Assembly (NCBI GenBank): GCA_046329055.1
Contig: JAXLVK010000023.1
Span: forward strand, 1 to 64,000
Source: JADKCL01 sp046329055
GTDB lineage: Bacteria; Bacteroidota; Bacteroidia; J057; JADKCL01
DNA length: 64,000 bases
Direction of reading: 5' to 3'
Part shown: one piece after another, positions 33,831-42,754 of the stretch
How positions within the stretch are numbered: the stretch's first letter is position 1
Layout: every line of letters begins with the position of its first letter
Translations under genes and position numbers: made by a program
The notes under the pieces: generated by a model
Database searches by the model: none
Told to the model about the DNA's origin: nothing
Seen by the model: the letters and a program-made list of their open reading frames with translations, nothing else

Positions 33831-36248
33831 TCAGTGCGTGGTGGATGTGGCTGCGCTGTCTGTGGCAGGCGGAGTCACCATCAAGTGCCTGTAGCGGTTG
33901 TTTTTCCAGACGGGCTTGCCGTTTTCAAACCGATAAACGTCCACGCCTTTGGAACGGATGAGGAGGTTGTCGATGGTGACCTTGGGCGGGAGCCGTTTCC
34001 AGCGGGTGACGTTGAGCCGGAAGGTATTTTTGGGGTCGGTCATGACGAATTCCCTTTCCATCAATGCCCAGTCGCCGTTGAAGCAGACGAGGTCCCAAAG
34101 CAGGCTGACGTATGCCCAGGCATGCGTTTCGGTCGCACTCGTTTCCTCAATGCCCAGCTGTGTCGTCGGGAGTTGGTCCTCGCGGATTTTGGCCCAGAGG
34201 CTGATCACAATGGTGTCCTTGGGCTTGCCGTGGAATGAGCCGTCGTAGATCAGGTTGTTGTCCTTGAGGATCACCGTGTTGCCCTTGCCGCCATGGTAGC
34301 CTGCGTCGTTGCCATCCTTTTCCCAGTCCACCCAAGTGAGGTTGCTGTCCTGCCGGGTTGTCTTGAACCCAGATGGAGCCTCCACCAGGCTGTCGGGGAC
34401 CAATTCTCGTCTAGATGCAATTAGGAGGGCCGTTTGCGGATGCATTTCCCAGAAAATGACCTCGCCCTGCTGATAGACAGGCTTGCCCATGGGTGGGAGG
34501 ATGGGCTGCACGAGGGGCCCATCATGCTTGTTCGACTTGCCAAATCGCATCGCCAGGATACGAGCCTGGCCGAGGTCCTTCATGATCTCGGGTTCTTCAT
34601 CGGTTCCTGTTACCCATTGCAACTGCTTCCACGTCTGGTTCAGGGAGGTGCGGCTCATCATCACATTCATCATCGGGATGCCTGTGCGGATCGATGCCTC
34701 GAAGGCTTGGGCGCAGTAGGTGGGCTCATTCGCGATGAGATTTTCTGATCCGGCATGGAAATACGGCAGGACCGTAATGGCATTGAACGCATTCGGATCC
34801 ACATATTTCATCCATTCACTGGGTTGCGATCCGGGAATCAAACCCGGCTTGCCGGGCATCTGCAACTCGGCCATGGACCGCTGAATGTGCTTGTGGATGG
34901 GGTAATTCAGCGCAAATCCCTCGACGAGCGTCCACACCAATGAGATCGTCCCGATGGCAATCCCGACAACCTGCAGTTTCTTGCCCTTCAGCCAAGCCAT
35001 CAGCCGCCATACGAGGTAAAAGCCAAACGTCAGGCAGGTGTAATAGAATACCCAAGCGAACCGCCCCAGGCTGCGGAACTGCCGGATCGGCGGAAACCAC
35101 TCCGTGAGCAGCTCAGGCTTGATCGCAAAGGGGAACCCGCAGGCGAAAACCCCGACCGCTAGCCCCGCCAGCATCGAAACAACAATCATCCGGTTCTGAT
35201 CATCTGACGCATCAGGATTTTCCACCAATCGAAAGCCCTTCAATCGCCGCGTGACCGCACCATATCCAAGCCTGCCGAGCGTCGTCATCCAGAAAATCGC
35301 AAACGTCAGCCCACCCAGCAGCCCCACGTAAGCCACTCCCTCCCAATCTGGTGGAAGCTCCTTGAAAATCTTTCGGGGGATTTGGTCCAGGGTCTTGAGC
35401 GCCAGCGGAGCGAAAATGGTTTTGTAAGAGGCGACATATTCGTCGATCCCATAGGGATGCTCGGGTCGGTCCGTGACCCGGTCGGTGAGTTTCAGGCTGA
35501 TCGCGAACAATGCCATGGGAAGCAGCACCTGCAAGCCATAGTGGAGCAGTTTCTGCAGGTGCGGCATTTTGCGCCAGCCCAGCAAGGCATAAAACCCCCA
35601 AAAAGCCGTCATGAACACCGCCGAAATCATCACAAAATAGGGATGAAGCCAGCCCAACAGGAAGACCGTCACAGTGATCGGGAGGGAGCGCAGGATGGAG
35701 GGTTTCTCAAAGAACCTCAGAACCAAATGCCAGATCAGCGGCACCACGAATGTGTAGCCTAGGCCATAGTGGTTGTTGATCCGGACGAGTTGCGGAGACA
35801 GCATGGCAACCGCCACCGCCGCCAAGGCGGCCCACCACGGCCCGACTTGCCACCTTCGCAAAATCCTGTAAATCAGCCACCCCGTGAGCAGCAACGTCAG
35901 CAACAACGCGCAGTTGATGATCCCGACCGTCCAGTCGGCGAGCCCGAGCACCTTGATGGAATTGCTGAGGAGGGGCTGCCCATCCGCGAACACGATATGG
36001 TCCCCGTACGGATAGTTCATGCCCTCAAACCAGGTGAAGGTGCTGTCGTACTTCGCGTGATACCAAGGCGTGTAATAGTTCTTCAAGCCATCGTGCCCAC
36101 TGCCCATGAAGGTGCCATTCGGGTGGAGCAGCACGTCATGGTAGAAGTACCCGATCCCCAACAGGATAAGGCCAAACAGCAAAACAAGGGGCCAAGGGCG
36201 ATTACGGGGTGTCACGGGGCGAATGTACGGCTTTTTCGCGGCGCCCAT
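33831..36248 (-). CDS. Large polytopic membrane protein, GT-C glycosyltransferase-like
   Basis: This 805-residue protein has about 11-13 hydrophobic segments in the first ~430 residues and a ~370-residue exported C-terminal domain that is beta-rich (strand pattern around residues 540-790). The first periplasmic loop contains acidic residues, GSGHDGLKNYYTPWYH and NYPYGDHIVFADGQP, as expected for GT-C enzymes that use polyprenyl-linked sugars. I cannot assign a named family. It lies directly before the GT2 gene, which would supply the lipid-linked sugar. The ATG at 36248 is chosen; a TTG at 36263 is possible. Confidence 0.7.
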   Translation of the reverse strand: MGAAKKPYIRPVTPRNRPWPLVLLFGLILLGIGYFYHDVLLHPNGTFMGSGHDGLKNYYTPWYHAKYDSTFTWFEGMNYPYGDHIVFADGQPLLSNSIKVLGLADWTVGIINCALLLTLLLTGWLIYRILRRWQVGPWWAALAAVAVAMLSPQLVRINNHYGLGYTFVVPLIWHLVLRFFEKPSILRSLPITVTVFLLGWLHPYFVMISAVFMTAFWGFYALLGWRKMPHLQKLLHYGLQVLLPMALFAISLKLTDRVTDRPEHPYGIDEYVASYKTIFAPLALKTLDQIPRKIFKELPPDWEGVAYVGLLGGLTFAIFWMTTLGRLGYGAVTRRLKGFRLVENPDASDDQNRMIVVSMLAGLAVGVFACGFPFAIKPELLTEWFPPIRQFRSLGRFAWVFYYTCLTFGFYLVWRLMAWLKGKKLQVVGIAIGTISLVWTLVEGFALNYPIHKHIQRSMAELQMPGKPGLIPGSQPSEWMKYVDPNAFNAITVLPYFHAGSENLIANEPTYCAQAFEASIRTGIPMMNVMMSRTSLNQTWKQLQWVTGTDEEPEIMKDLGQARILAMRFGKSNKHDGPLVQPILPPMGKPVYQQGEVIFWEMHPQTALLIASRRELVPDSLVEAPSGFKTTRQDSNLTWVDWEKDGNDAGYHGGKGNTVILKDNNLIYDGSFHGKPKDTIVISLWAKIREDQLPTTQLGIEETSATETHAWAYVSLLWDLVCFNGDWALMEREFVMTDPKNTFRLNVTRWKRLPPKVTIDNLLIRSKGVDVYRFENGKPVWKNNRYRHLMVTPPATDSAATSTTH

Positions 36249-36336
36249 GATGGAGAAAGGCAATCACCACATCCTCCAAAAAGCAATCGGTCGCGAAGCA
36301 AACGCCCCGCGACCGATCCATGGAAAACGAGCCTGA

Positions 36337-37689
36337 TCAGGAGAACAGCTTCTTGTTTTCTTCAATGAATTTCGTGGAATAAACCCCGCTGCGGAAGACT
36401 TCGGACTGCATCAACTTCCTGTGGAAGGGGATGGTGGTCTTGATGCCTTCCACGATGAACTCGTCGAGGGCGCGCTCCATCTTGGCGATCACTTCCCTGC
36501 GGGTGCGTGCCGTCACGATGAGCTTGCCGATCATGGAGTCGTAGTAGGGTGGGATCACATAACCTGCGTAGGCATGGGAGTCCACACGGACACCATGGCC
36601 ACCGGGCTTGTGGAACACCGTGATCTTGCCGGGGCTCGGGCGGAAATCGTTGTCCGGATCCTCGGCGTTGATGCGGACCTCCATGGAGTGGATCTCGCCA
36701 GGGAAGTAGTGACGACCGGAAACCGGCTCGCCTGCTGCCACCTTGATCTGCTCCTTGATGAGGTCGTAGCTGAAGACTTCCTCGGTCACTGGGTGCTCGA
36801 CCTGGATCCGGGTGTTCATCTCCATGAAGTAGAACTTGCCAGTCTTGTCCACGATGAACTCGACGGTTCCGGCGCTGTCATAGCTCACGGATTGTGCAGC
36901 CTTGACAGCGGCTTCGCCCATCTTCTGGCGGAGCTTTTCGTCCATGAAAGGCGCCGGACTCGGGCATTCCTCCACGAGCTTTTGGTGGCGACGCTGGATG
37001 GTGCAGTCGCGCTCGCTCAGGTGGGAGACATTGCCGTATTGGTCGCCGACAACTTGGATCTCAATATGGCGGGGCTGCTCGATGAATTTCTCCATGTACA
37101 TGCCATCGTTGCCGAAGGCAGCACCTGCCTCGCGGCGGGCGTCTTCCCAAGCTTGTTCGAGCTGGGATTCCTCCCACACGATGCGCATGCCCTTGCCACC
37201 ACCGCCGGCGGTAGCCTTCAGCAGCACCGGATAGCCGATTTTCGCAGCGATCTTGAGTGCTTGTGGCATGTCCTTGAGGAGTCCGTCCGAGCCGGGAACG
37301 ACAGGGACACCGGCCTTCTTCATCGTCGCCTTGGCCATGGACTTGTCACCCATGTTGCGGATGGCGTCTGGGCGCGGGCCGATGAACTTGATGCCGTATT
37401 CAGCGCAGACCTCGGCAAACTCAGCATTCTCGGAGAGGAAGCCGTAGCCCGGGTGAATGGCGTCCACCCCCGTGATCTCCGCAGCAGCGATGATGTTGGG
37501 GATGTTCAGGTAGCTCTCCTTGCTCGAAGGCGGGCCGATGCAGACGGCCTCATCGGAAAACCTTACATGCAGGCTATCCCTGTCCGCGGTGCTATAGACA
37601 CCCACGGTCTTGATGCCCATCTCCTTGCAGGTGCGCTGAATCCGGAGGGCGATTTCGCCACGATTCGCAATGAGGATTTTCTTAAACAA
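36337..37689 (-). CDS. accC: Acetyl-CoA carboxylase, biotin carboxylase subunit
   Basis: This 450-residue enzyme carboxylates biotin on AccB with ATP and bicarbonate, the first step of fatty acid synthesis. Domain order is complete: N-terminal preATP-grasp (KKILIANRGEIALR), ATP-grasp with the Gly-rich loop LLKATAGGGGKGMR and MEKFIEQPRHIE, active-site MNTRIQVEHPVTEE, and the C-terminal domain with GYVIPPYYDSMIGKL. Length and motifs match E. coli AccC (449). It starts 12 nt after the accB stop. It is the last gene of the long minus-strand cluster that starts at pdxA or yceD. Confidence 0.97.
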   Translation of the reverse strand: MFKKILIANRGEIALRIQRTCKEMGIKTVGVYSTADRDSLHVRFSDEAVCIGPPSSKESYLNIPNIIAAAEITGVDAIHPGYGFLSENAEFAEVCAEYGIKFIGPRPDAIRNMGDKSMAKATMKKAGVPVVPGSDGLLKDMPQALKIAAKIGYPVLLKATAGGGGKGMRIVWEESQLEQAWEDARREAGAAFGNDGMYMEKFIEQPRHIEIQVVGDQYGNVSHLSERDCTIQRRHQKLVEECPSPAPFMDEKLRQKMGEAAVKAAQSVSYDSAGTVEFIVDKTGKFYFMEMNTRIQVEHPVTEEVFSYDLIKEQIKVAAGEPVSGRHYFPGEIHSMEVRINAEDPDNDFRPSPGKITVFHKPGGHGVRVDSHAYAGYVIPPYYDSMIGKLIVTARTRREVIAKMERALDEFIVEGIKTTIPFHRKLMQSEVFRSGVYSTKFIEENKKLFS

Positions 37690-37701
37690 GGCCTTGTGCG
37701 T

Positions 37702-38208
37702 TTAGTCCAGTTCAATCAAGAAAAGGGCCTGCTCGTACTCGACGGGCTGGGCATTTTCGACAAGGATCTTGACGATCGTGCCATTGACGTCGCTCTCGAT
37801 TTCGTTGAAGAGCTTCATGGCTTCGATGATCCCGAGGATTTTGCCCTTGGTGATATGGTCTCCCACCTTGACGAAGGGCTCCTTGTCGGGGCTCGTAGCG
37901 CGGTAGAAGGTGCCAATGAAGGGAGCCTTGAACTCGTGGAGTTTCTTGCCGGAAGCGGAGCCGGCTTCGGCTTTGGGAGCGCTAGCGGGCGCATCCGCCT
38001 TGGGAACCTCCACAGGAGCAGCCTGAACCACCGGAGCAGCTTGCACCACGGGTTGAACCACGGGCTGTGCCACCGGAACCTGGGCATAAACCACACCCTC
38101 AGGCTTGCGCTGCACCCGCAGACGGAAATCTTTTTGCTCGATCTCCACGTCCGTCAGCGTGCTGCGGTTGATGAACTTCAACAGTTCCTGGATGTCTTTG
38201 ATATCCAT
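37702..38208 (-). CDS. accB: Acetyl-CoA carboxylase biotin carboxyl carrier protein
   Basis: This 168-residue protein has a folded N-terminal helix region, a long Ala/Pro/Val-rich hinge (VAQPVVQPVV, then APASAPKAEA) and a C-terminal biotinyl domain with PFIGTFYRATSPDKEPF and the biotinylation site EAMKLFNE. The thumb typical of bacterial BCCP is present. The ATG at 38208 is used; a TTG two codons earlier is possible. It lies 25 nt after the efp stop and 12 nt before accC, the standard Bacteroidota order. Confidence 0.96.
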   Translation of the reverse strand: MDIKDIQELLKFINRSTLTDVEIEQKDFRLRVQRKPEGVVYAQVPVAQPVVQPVVQAAPVVQAAPVEVPKADAPASAPKAEAGSASGKKLHEFKAPFIGTFYRATSPDKEPFVKVGDHITKGKILGIIEAMKLFNEIESDVNGTIVKILVENAQPVEYEQALFLIELD

Positions 38209-38233
38209 ATTCAAGGAATTATTGCAGTGAGAA

Positions 38234-38800
38234 CTAGTCTTTGGCGCGTTCCATGTAGGAACCGTCCTCAGTATTGATTTTGATGCGGTCGCCGATGTTC
38301 ACGAACAGCGGCACGCGCACCTCAGCACCTCCCTCGACCGTTGCGGGCTTCAGGGTGTTGGTGGCGGTGTCACCCTTGATGCCGGGCTCGGTATAGGTCA
38401 CTTCCATGATCACAGTGGCAGGCTGCTCGACCGTGAGAATGGATTCGTTTTCCGTGTTGTAAAGGATTTCCACCATGTCCGACTCCTTGAGGAACTGCGG
38501 CGCGGGAATCTTGTGAGGCTCGACAGGGACCTGATCATAGGATTCGGTATCCATCATCACGAAATTCTCTCCCTCCTTGTACAGGAATTGGAAGTTGCGG
38601 CGCTCCACGCGAACCACATCGATTTTCGCGCCGCTGGGAAATGTGTTTTCCAAAACACGGCCTGTGGTAACGCTTTTCAGCTTGGTGCGGACGAAGGCAG
38701 CTCCCTTGCCCGGCTTAACGTGAAGGAATTCCACCACGGAATAGATGTCGTGGTTGAACTTGATCGTGAGTCCCTTCCTGATTTCTGACGTATCAGCCAT
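38234..38800 (-). CDS. efp: Translation elongation factor P
   Basis: This 188-residue, three-domain protein rescues ribosomes stalled at polyproline. The tip loop of domain I reads VKPGKGAAF with Lys32 in the modified position, so a lysylation-type EF-P is expected (EpmA/EpmB genes are not in this window). Domains II and III carry PVEPHKIPAPQFL and GAEVRVPLFVNIGDRIKI. A 119-bp gap and its own promoter-like box precede it, although it lies in the fatty-acid cluster. Confidence 0.97.
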   Translation of the reverse strand: MADTSEIRKGLTIKFNHDIYSVVEFLHVKPGKGAAFVRTKLKSVTTGRVLENTFPSGAKIDVVRVERRNFQFLYKEGENFVMMDTESYDQVPVEPHKIPAPQFLKESDMVEILYNTENESILTVEQPATVIMEVTYTEPGIKGDTATNTLKPATVEGGAEVRVPLFVNIGDRIKINTEDGSYMERAKD

Positions 38801-38804
38801 ATCT

Positions 38805-38811
38805 CAATTTA
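38805..38811 (-). promoter_or_regulatory. Putative -7 box, efp
   Basis: TTAAATTG on the minus strand ends 4 nt before the efp ATG, the same spacing as at the VLRF1, tetR and aminotransferase genes. Confidence 0.4.
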
Positions 38812-38919
38812 ATGTGTCCTAGTTGAAAGAGGGGCAAATTAAGAAAAATTCCCAAAGGCTATGCAGGCGACATGCCGGATTTCGGTCGGTCAACCCCGCA
38901 CAATTCCTTGGATTTGGGA

Positions 38920-39900
38920 TTATTCCGCCGCGTATTGGTGGAATGAGCGGACCAATGCGCCTTGGAATGGAAGGCTGTCCACCAAGCTCAGGTCCTTCAG
39001 CCGCCGTAGCACCAAGTCTGCCCCACGGGAATAGAAAACCGTGCCTTCGAAGAAGTCCGCGTCGAAGCCCGTGATCGTATCGGCGAGGATCGTGCCCGTT
39101 TCGTCGATCAGGTTGCCATTGAGCAGCGACAGGTCCATGAGGTATTCCGTGCCGAACCTTGCAGCGAAATAGGGCGTTGCCCTCAGGTCGGAATAGTAAA
39201 CTGGGAACCTGCCACCGATGATCACGTCCGCGTTGGGGTCAACATTTGCCCTGTAAATGCGGCTGCTGTCATGGCTCATCAGGACCGGAGCGTTGTAGCG
39301 GTTGAGCTGCAAGTAGTCGATGGCAAGCCCATTGGAGAGCGTCGCGCGCGGAGTCAATGCCGTCTCGTCATAGACCACCACGAGGCTGTCATCTTTTTGC
39401 AGGAAAAACTTGTTGCTGTTGTAAAGGCATACACCCGGCTTGCCTTGGAAGTCCACGACCTGCGTGTCGCCGTTCTTGCGCTTGACAAATGCGACGGAGC
39501 CTGCGACCGTGTCTGCGATCAGAATCTGCTTGTCACCCACTGCAAAATGATGTGGGGCGATGGGCAGGTCACCGAAACGTTCCTTCACGCTGCCGAATGC
39601 CGGACTCACCACCAACAATGCCCGTTGGTTGGCGCTCGAGATCCAGACCTGATTGTCCACCATCCAGGCGTCGCTGAGGTCGGCGTCGGACACATCCACC
39701 TTGGAATTCCAGGACGACTCCATGGTATGGGCGTCCATGTCGTAGCGCTGCAGGCTCAACTCTCCGCTCGGGAGGCGAACCAGAAGGAAGCTGCTGTAAG
39801 TGCGGATGGCATACTTGCTGTCATCGTCCAATCGGCATCCCGTCCAAGCCAAAATCAGGCCCAGGAACAGTATCCAGTGGATGGATTTGCGCAGCGCCAT
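38920..39900 (-). CDS. Lipoprotein with beta-propeller-like exported domain
   Basis: This 326-residue protein has a lipoprotein signal peptide whose lipobox reads LAWTGC near residue 22. The mature part is strand-rich with repeated motifs of the form V-x-I-x-x-A-N-x-x-A-L-L-V-V, which suggests a propeller-like fold (QVWISSANQRALLVV, QILIADTVAGSVAFV). No enzyme motif is recognised. It lies between fabH (24 nt) and efp (119 nt), where this cluster normally has no gene, so it may be a lineage-specific insertion. Export and lipid anchoring are fairly sure; function is unknown. Confidence 0.78.
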   Translation of the reverse strand: MALRKSIHWILFLGLILAWTGCRLDDDSKYAIRTYSSFLLVRLPSGELSLQRYDMDAHTMESSWNSKVDVSDADLSDAWMVDNQVWISSANQRALLVVSPAFGSVKERFGDLPIAPHHFAVGDKQILIADTVAGSVAFVKRKNGDTQVVDFQGKPGVCLYNSNKFFLQKDDSLVVVYDETALTPRATLSNGLAIDYLQLNRYNAPVLMSHDSSRIYRANVDPNADVIIGGRFPVYYSDLRATPYFAARFGTEYLMDLSLLNGNLIDETGTILADTITGFDADFFEGTVFYSRGADLVLRRLKDLSLVDSLPFQGALVRSFHQYAAE

Positions 39901-39924
39901 CTGCGGAGGAGATCCCGGACGGGA

Positions 39925-40902
39925 TCAGATGGCCCACTTCAGGTAAACGGCACCCCAGGTGAATCCCCCGCCAACAGCGGCTAGGATCAGGTTGTCACCC
40001 TTCTTGAGTTGGTCGCGCCAGTCCCAGAGGCAGAGCGGGATGGTGCCGCCAGTGGTGTTGCCGTAGCGGTGAATGTTCACCATGACTTTGTCCTCTCCCA
40101 CGCCCATGCGCTCAGCGCAAGCATCGATGATGCGCTTGTTGGCTTGGTGAGGTACGAGGTAGGCAATGTCGTCCGCAGTCAAGTTGTTGCGAGCCATGAT
40201 GTCGGCGCAGACGTCGGCCATCTTGGTCACAGCGAACTTGAAGACAAACTTGCCTTCTTGATAGACGTAGTGCTCGCGGTTGTTCACCGTCTCGATGCTC
40301 GCGGGCTTGCGGCTGCCGCCTGCGACCATGTGGAGGTGCTTCTTGCCGCTGCCGTCACTGTGCAGGCTGCTGTCGATGATGCCGAGGCCCTCCTCATTGG
40401 GTTCGAGGAGCAGGGCGCCGCAGCCATCGCCGAAGAGCACACAGGTATTGCGGTCGGTGTAGTCGATGATGGAGGACATCTTGTCCGCCCCCACGATGAC
40501 GACCTTTTGGTGAGTGCCAGTTTCGATGAACTTGGAGCCGATCACGAGGCTGTACAGCAAGCCGGAGCAAGCAGCCTCCAAGTCAAATCCCCAAGCCTTG
40601 GTCGCGCCGATGGCATCGCAGATGATGTTGGCGGTGGCAGGGAAGACGTGGTCCGGGGTCACTGTGGCGCAGATGAGCATGTCAATCTCGTCTGCCTTGA
40701 TGCCGCGGCGCTCAAGCAGTTCATTCACGGCTGCGATGGCCATGTCGGAGGTCGCGCCTTCCTTCATGAGCCTGCGTTCGGAGATGCCGGTCCGCTCCAG
40801 GATCCACTCATTGTTGGTGTCAACCAACTTTTCCAACTCTTCGTTGGTGAGGCGGTACTCCGGGAGGTAGTGGCCCATGGCCGTGATTGCTGCTCTTCTC
40901 AT
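39925..40902 (-). CDS. fabH: 3-oxoacyl-ACP synthase III
   Basis: This 325-residue enzyme joins acetyl-CoA and malonyl-ACP to start fatty acid synthesis. The Cys-His-Asn triad is present: AACSGLLY (Cys112), VPHQAN and YGNTTGGTIPL. Substrate-side motifs GISERR and GDGCGALLL are normal. The start at 40902 (MRRAAITAMGHYLPE) is standard. It lies 12 nt after the plsX stop, forming the phospholipid/fatty-acid pair with plsX. Length is that of the family. Confidence 0.96.
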   Translation of the reverse strand: MRRAAITAMGHYLPEYRLTNEELEKLVDTNNEWILERTGISERRLMKEGATSDMAIAAVNELLERRGIKADEIDMLICATVTPDHVFPATANIICDAIGATKAWGFDLEAACSGLLYSLVIGSKFIETGTHQKVVIVGADKMSSIIDYTDRNTCVLFGDGCGALLLEPNEEGLGIIDSSLHSDGSGKKHLHMVAGGSRKPASIETVNNREHYVYQEGKFVFKFAVTKMADVCADIMARNNLTADDIAYLVPHQANKRIIDACAERMGVGEDKVMVNIHRYGNTTGGTIPLCLWDWRDQLKKGDNLILAAVGGGFTWGAVYLKWAI

Positions 40903-40914
40903 AAATCTTCGATA

Positions 40915-41883
40915 TCAGACGATGATGGGGCTGTCAGATTGGGATGAGGCAAATGCGGCTTCGATCTTGCCCACAAGCCCGCTTTCTGCTGCGGTCACTG
41001 CGCTCAAGATCATGCTTTCCGTTGCCTTTGCCGTGCTGATCCCATGCCCGATGATGGAGATGCCTTTCACCCCCAAAACAGGAACCCCGCCGTAATTTTC
41101 AAAATTGAAAGTCTCGATGAAGCTGTCGCCGGGGAACCTCCCCTTGAGCAGCTCATACATGGACTCGCCGAACTTGAGGACGATGTTGCCCGTGAAGCCA
41201 TCACAGATGAAGGCGTCCGCATGGCCACGATAGATGTCGCGGCCTTCGACATTGCCCACGAAGCGGTAGCGGTCGGTGGACTTCATCAGGGAGTAGGTGG
41301 CCTTGACCACATCCGGGCCCTTGCCTTCCTCCTCGCCCACATTCAGCAGGCCGATCCGCGGATCTTCCAATTTGTGGACGCTCTCCAAATAGACCTTGGC
41401 AAGCAACCCAAACTGAAAGAGGACCTCCGGCTTGCAGTCCACATTCGCTCCTACATCGCAAAGAAGTGCCTTTTTCCCACCGCCGATCTCGACCATGACC
41501 CCGATGGTGGGGCGCATGACGCCTTCGATCTTGCCCAAGCCCATCACGGAGGCCACGAGCATGGCGCCCGTGTTGCCCGCGCTCACGAAGCCATCGAGCT
41601 GACCTTGCTTGACCATGCCGATGCCCATGTTGATGGTGGCACGGGGCTTGGAGACGACCGCCTTGGTGGGCGATTCATCCATGCCGATCGCTTGGTCGGT
41701 GTGGACAATGGAAAAGGCCGCGGGGTTGTGACCCCGGGCCTCCAATTCTTTACGAATGATGGCTTCATCACCGATGAGGACAACTGTTGCCCGCTCCCCC
41801 AGATGTGCGGCTGCCAGCAAGGCACCCTCAATGGGAGCGACGGGGGCAAAGTCCCCGCCCATGATGTCCACACCGATACGCAT
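40915..41883 (-). CDS. plsX: Phosphate acyltransferase PlsX
   Basis: This 322-residue enzyme converts acyl-ACP to acyl-phosphate for glycerophosphate acylation by PlsY. Family motifs are intact: MRIGVDIMGGDFAP at the N-terminus, SAGNTGAML in the middle, IGLLNVGEEEGKG and VCDGFTGNIVLKF-like DAFICDGFTGNIV. It lies 3 nt after the rpmF stop and 12 nt before fabH, as in most bacteria with this cluster. Confidence 0.97.
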   Translation of the reverse strand: MRIGVDIMGGDFAPVAPIEGALLAAAHLGERATVVLIGDEAIIRKELEARGHNPAAFSIVHTDQAIGMDESPTKAVVSKPRATINMGIGMVKQGQLDGFVSAGNTGAMLVASVMGLGKIEGVMRPTIGVMVEIGGGKKALLCDVGANVDCKPEVLFQFGLLAKVYLESVHKLEDPRIGLLNVGEEEGKGPDVVKATYSLMKSTDRYRFVGNVEGRDIYRGHADAFICDGFTGNIVLKFGESMYELLKGRFPGDSFIETFNFENYGGVPVLGVKGISIIGHGISTAKATESMILSAVTAAESGLVGKIEAAFASSQSDSPIIV

Positions 41884-41886
41884 CTA

Positions 41887-42072
41887 TTAGATGTCGTCCC
41901 GGCCTTCCATGATTTGCCGGCCGCGGTAGTAGCCGCTTTCCAGGCAGACGCGGTGGTAGAGGGTGGCTTCGCCGCTCACTGCATCGATGTACATCGGCTT
42001 GGAGTCCAACTTGTGGTGGGTACGGCGCTTGTCCCTACGGGTCTTGGAAATTTTTCGCTTAGGGTGTGGCAT
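41887..42072 (-). CDS. rpmF: Ribosomal protein bL32
   Basis: This 61-residue basic protein has the conserved start MPHPKRKISKTRRDKRR and THHKLDSKP. Only one Cys remains (HRVCLESGYY), so it is the form without the four-Cys zinc site. A 50S subunit component. It sits between yceD (21 nt) and plsX (3 nt). Confidence 0.96.
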   Translation of the reverse strand: MPHPKRKISKTRRDKRRTHHKLDSKPMYIDAVSGEATLYHRVCLESGYYRGRQIMEGRDDI

Positions 42073-42093
42073 AATGCTATCCTACTTAAATCA

Positions 42094-42663
42094 TTAATTC
42101 TCTTGGTCTTTCAGTCGCTTGAGAGCATTCCATCGGGGATCCTCGGCGTCCATCTCCTCTTCCTCTTCTTCCTCCACGGGTTCCGGTTCCTTGGGGGAGC
42201 CGTCTGGGTTCATTCCCAGCAGGTTCAGCACTTCCGGCGCACACAGGTGAACAGAAGCATCCGGAACCCTCCGAATCGGGATTTGCAGGACGATGAAGTC
42301 GTAGAAGTCTTGAGCGAAAAAGATGGTCGGCGTCGATTCCTCGATCAGCACCACCTCGTCCGTGTCAAACTCCAGTTCTTCATCGAAGGAGTACACGATG
42401 CGGGCACCAAAGTCCAGTTTGTGGGGATACGGCTCCAAGCAACGATCGCATTCGAGCGTGATCTCTCCCTGAAAATGAATTTTGGCATCCAAGTGGGTGG
42501 ACGACTTGTCGATCACCACTTGTACCTGCACGAGGCCCTCTTGAATGGGCGAATACTCAAAAGCTTCAAAGAACGCCTTATCAACGGTGAACTCCTCCTC
42601 ATTCAGTCCGTACCGCAGCTTGGGTACATCGACAGAATACTTCCTTTCAAACACCTTGTCCAC
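42094..42663 (-). CDS. YceD/DUF177 family protein
   Basis: This 189-residue protein of the YceD family is almost always next to rpmF. The family motif appears as TLECDRCLEPYPHKLD near residues 79-94, preceded by a helix-poor N-terminal region; the C-terminal part is acidic (EPVEEEEEEEMDAEDPRW). In plants and E. coli the family is linked to 23S rRNA processing or accumulation. The start is a GTG at 42663; a TAGCTTTG box lies 19 nt upstream. The frame does not extend to an ATG with family-like sequence. Confidence 0.88.
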   Translation of the reverse strand: MDKVFERKYSVDVPKLRYGLNEEEFTVDKAFFEAFEYSPIQEGLVQVQVVIDKSSTHLDAKIHFQGEITLECDRCLEPYPHKLDFGARIVYSFDEELEFDTDEVVLIEESTPTIFFAQDFYDFIVLQIPIRRVPDASVHLCAPEVLNLLGMNPDGSPKEPEPVEEEEEEEMDAEDPRWNALKRLKDQEN

Positions 42664-42682
42664 CGTAGAAATTTTGAGGTTG

Positions 42683-42690
42683 CAAAGCTA
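42683..42690 (-). promoter_or_regulatory. -7 box TAGCTTTG, yceD-rpmF-plsX-fabH cluster
   Basis: This exact TAnnTTTG match lies in the 91-nt gap between pdxA and yceD, 19 nt before the GTG start. Confidence 0.48.
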
Positions 42691-42754
42691 ATAAAATCCA
42701 CAGTGATAGAGAAATAAATGTGGAAATGGCCGAGGATTTTTCCGGAAGGTCGGC

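Noticed and set aside
36421..38277. 618-codon plus-strand frame over accC and accB
   Set aside because: Both acetyl-CoA carboxylase subunits are intact on the minus strand.
41044..42717. 557-codon plus-strand frame over plsX, rpmF and yceD
   Set aside because: It covers three well-supported genes and has no motif.
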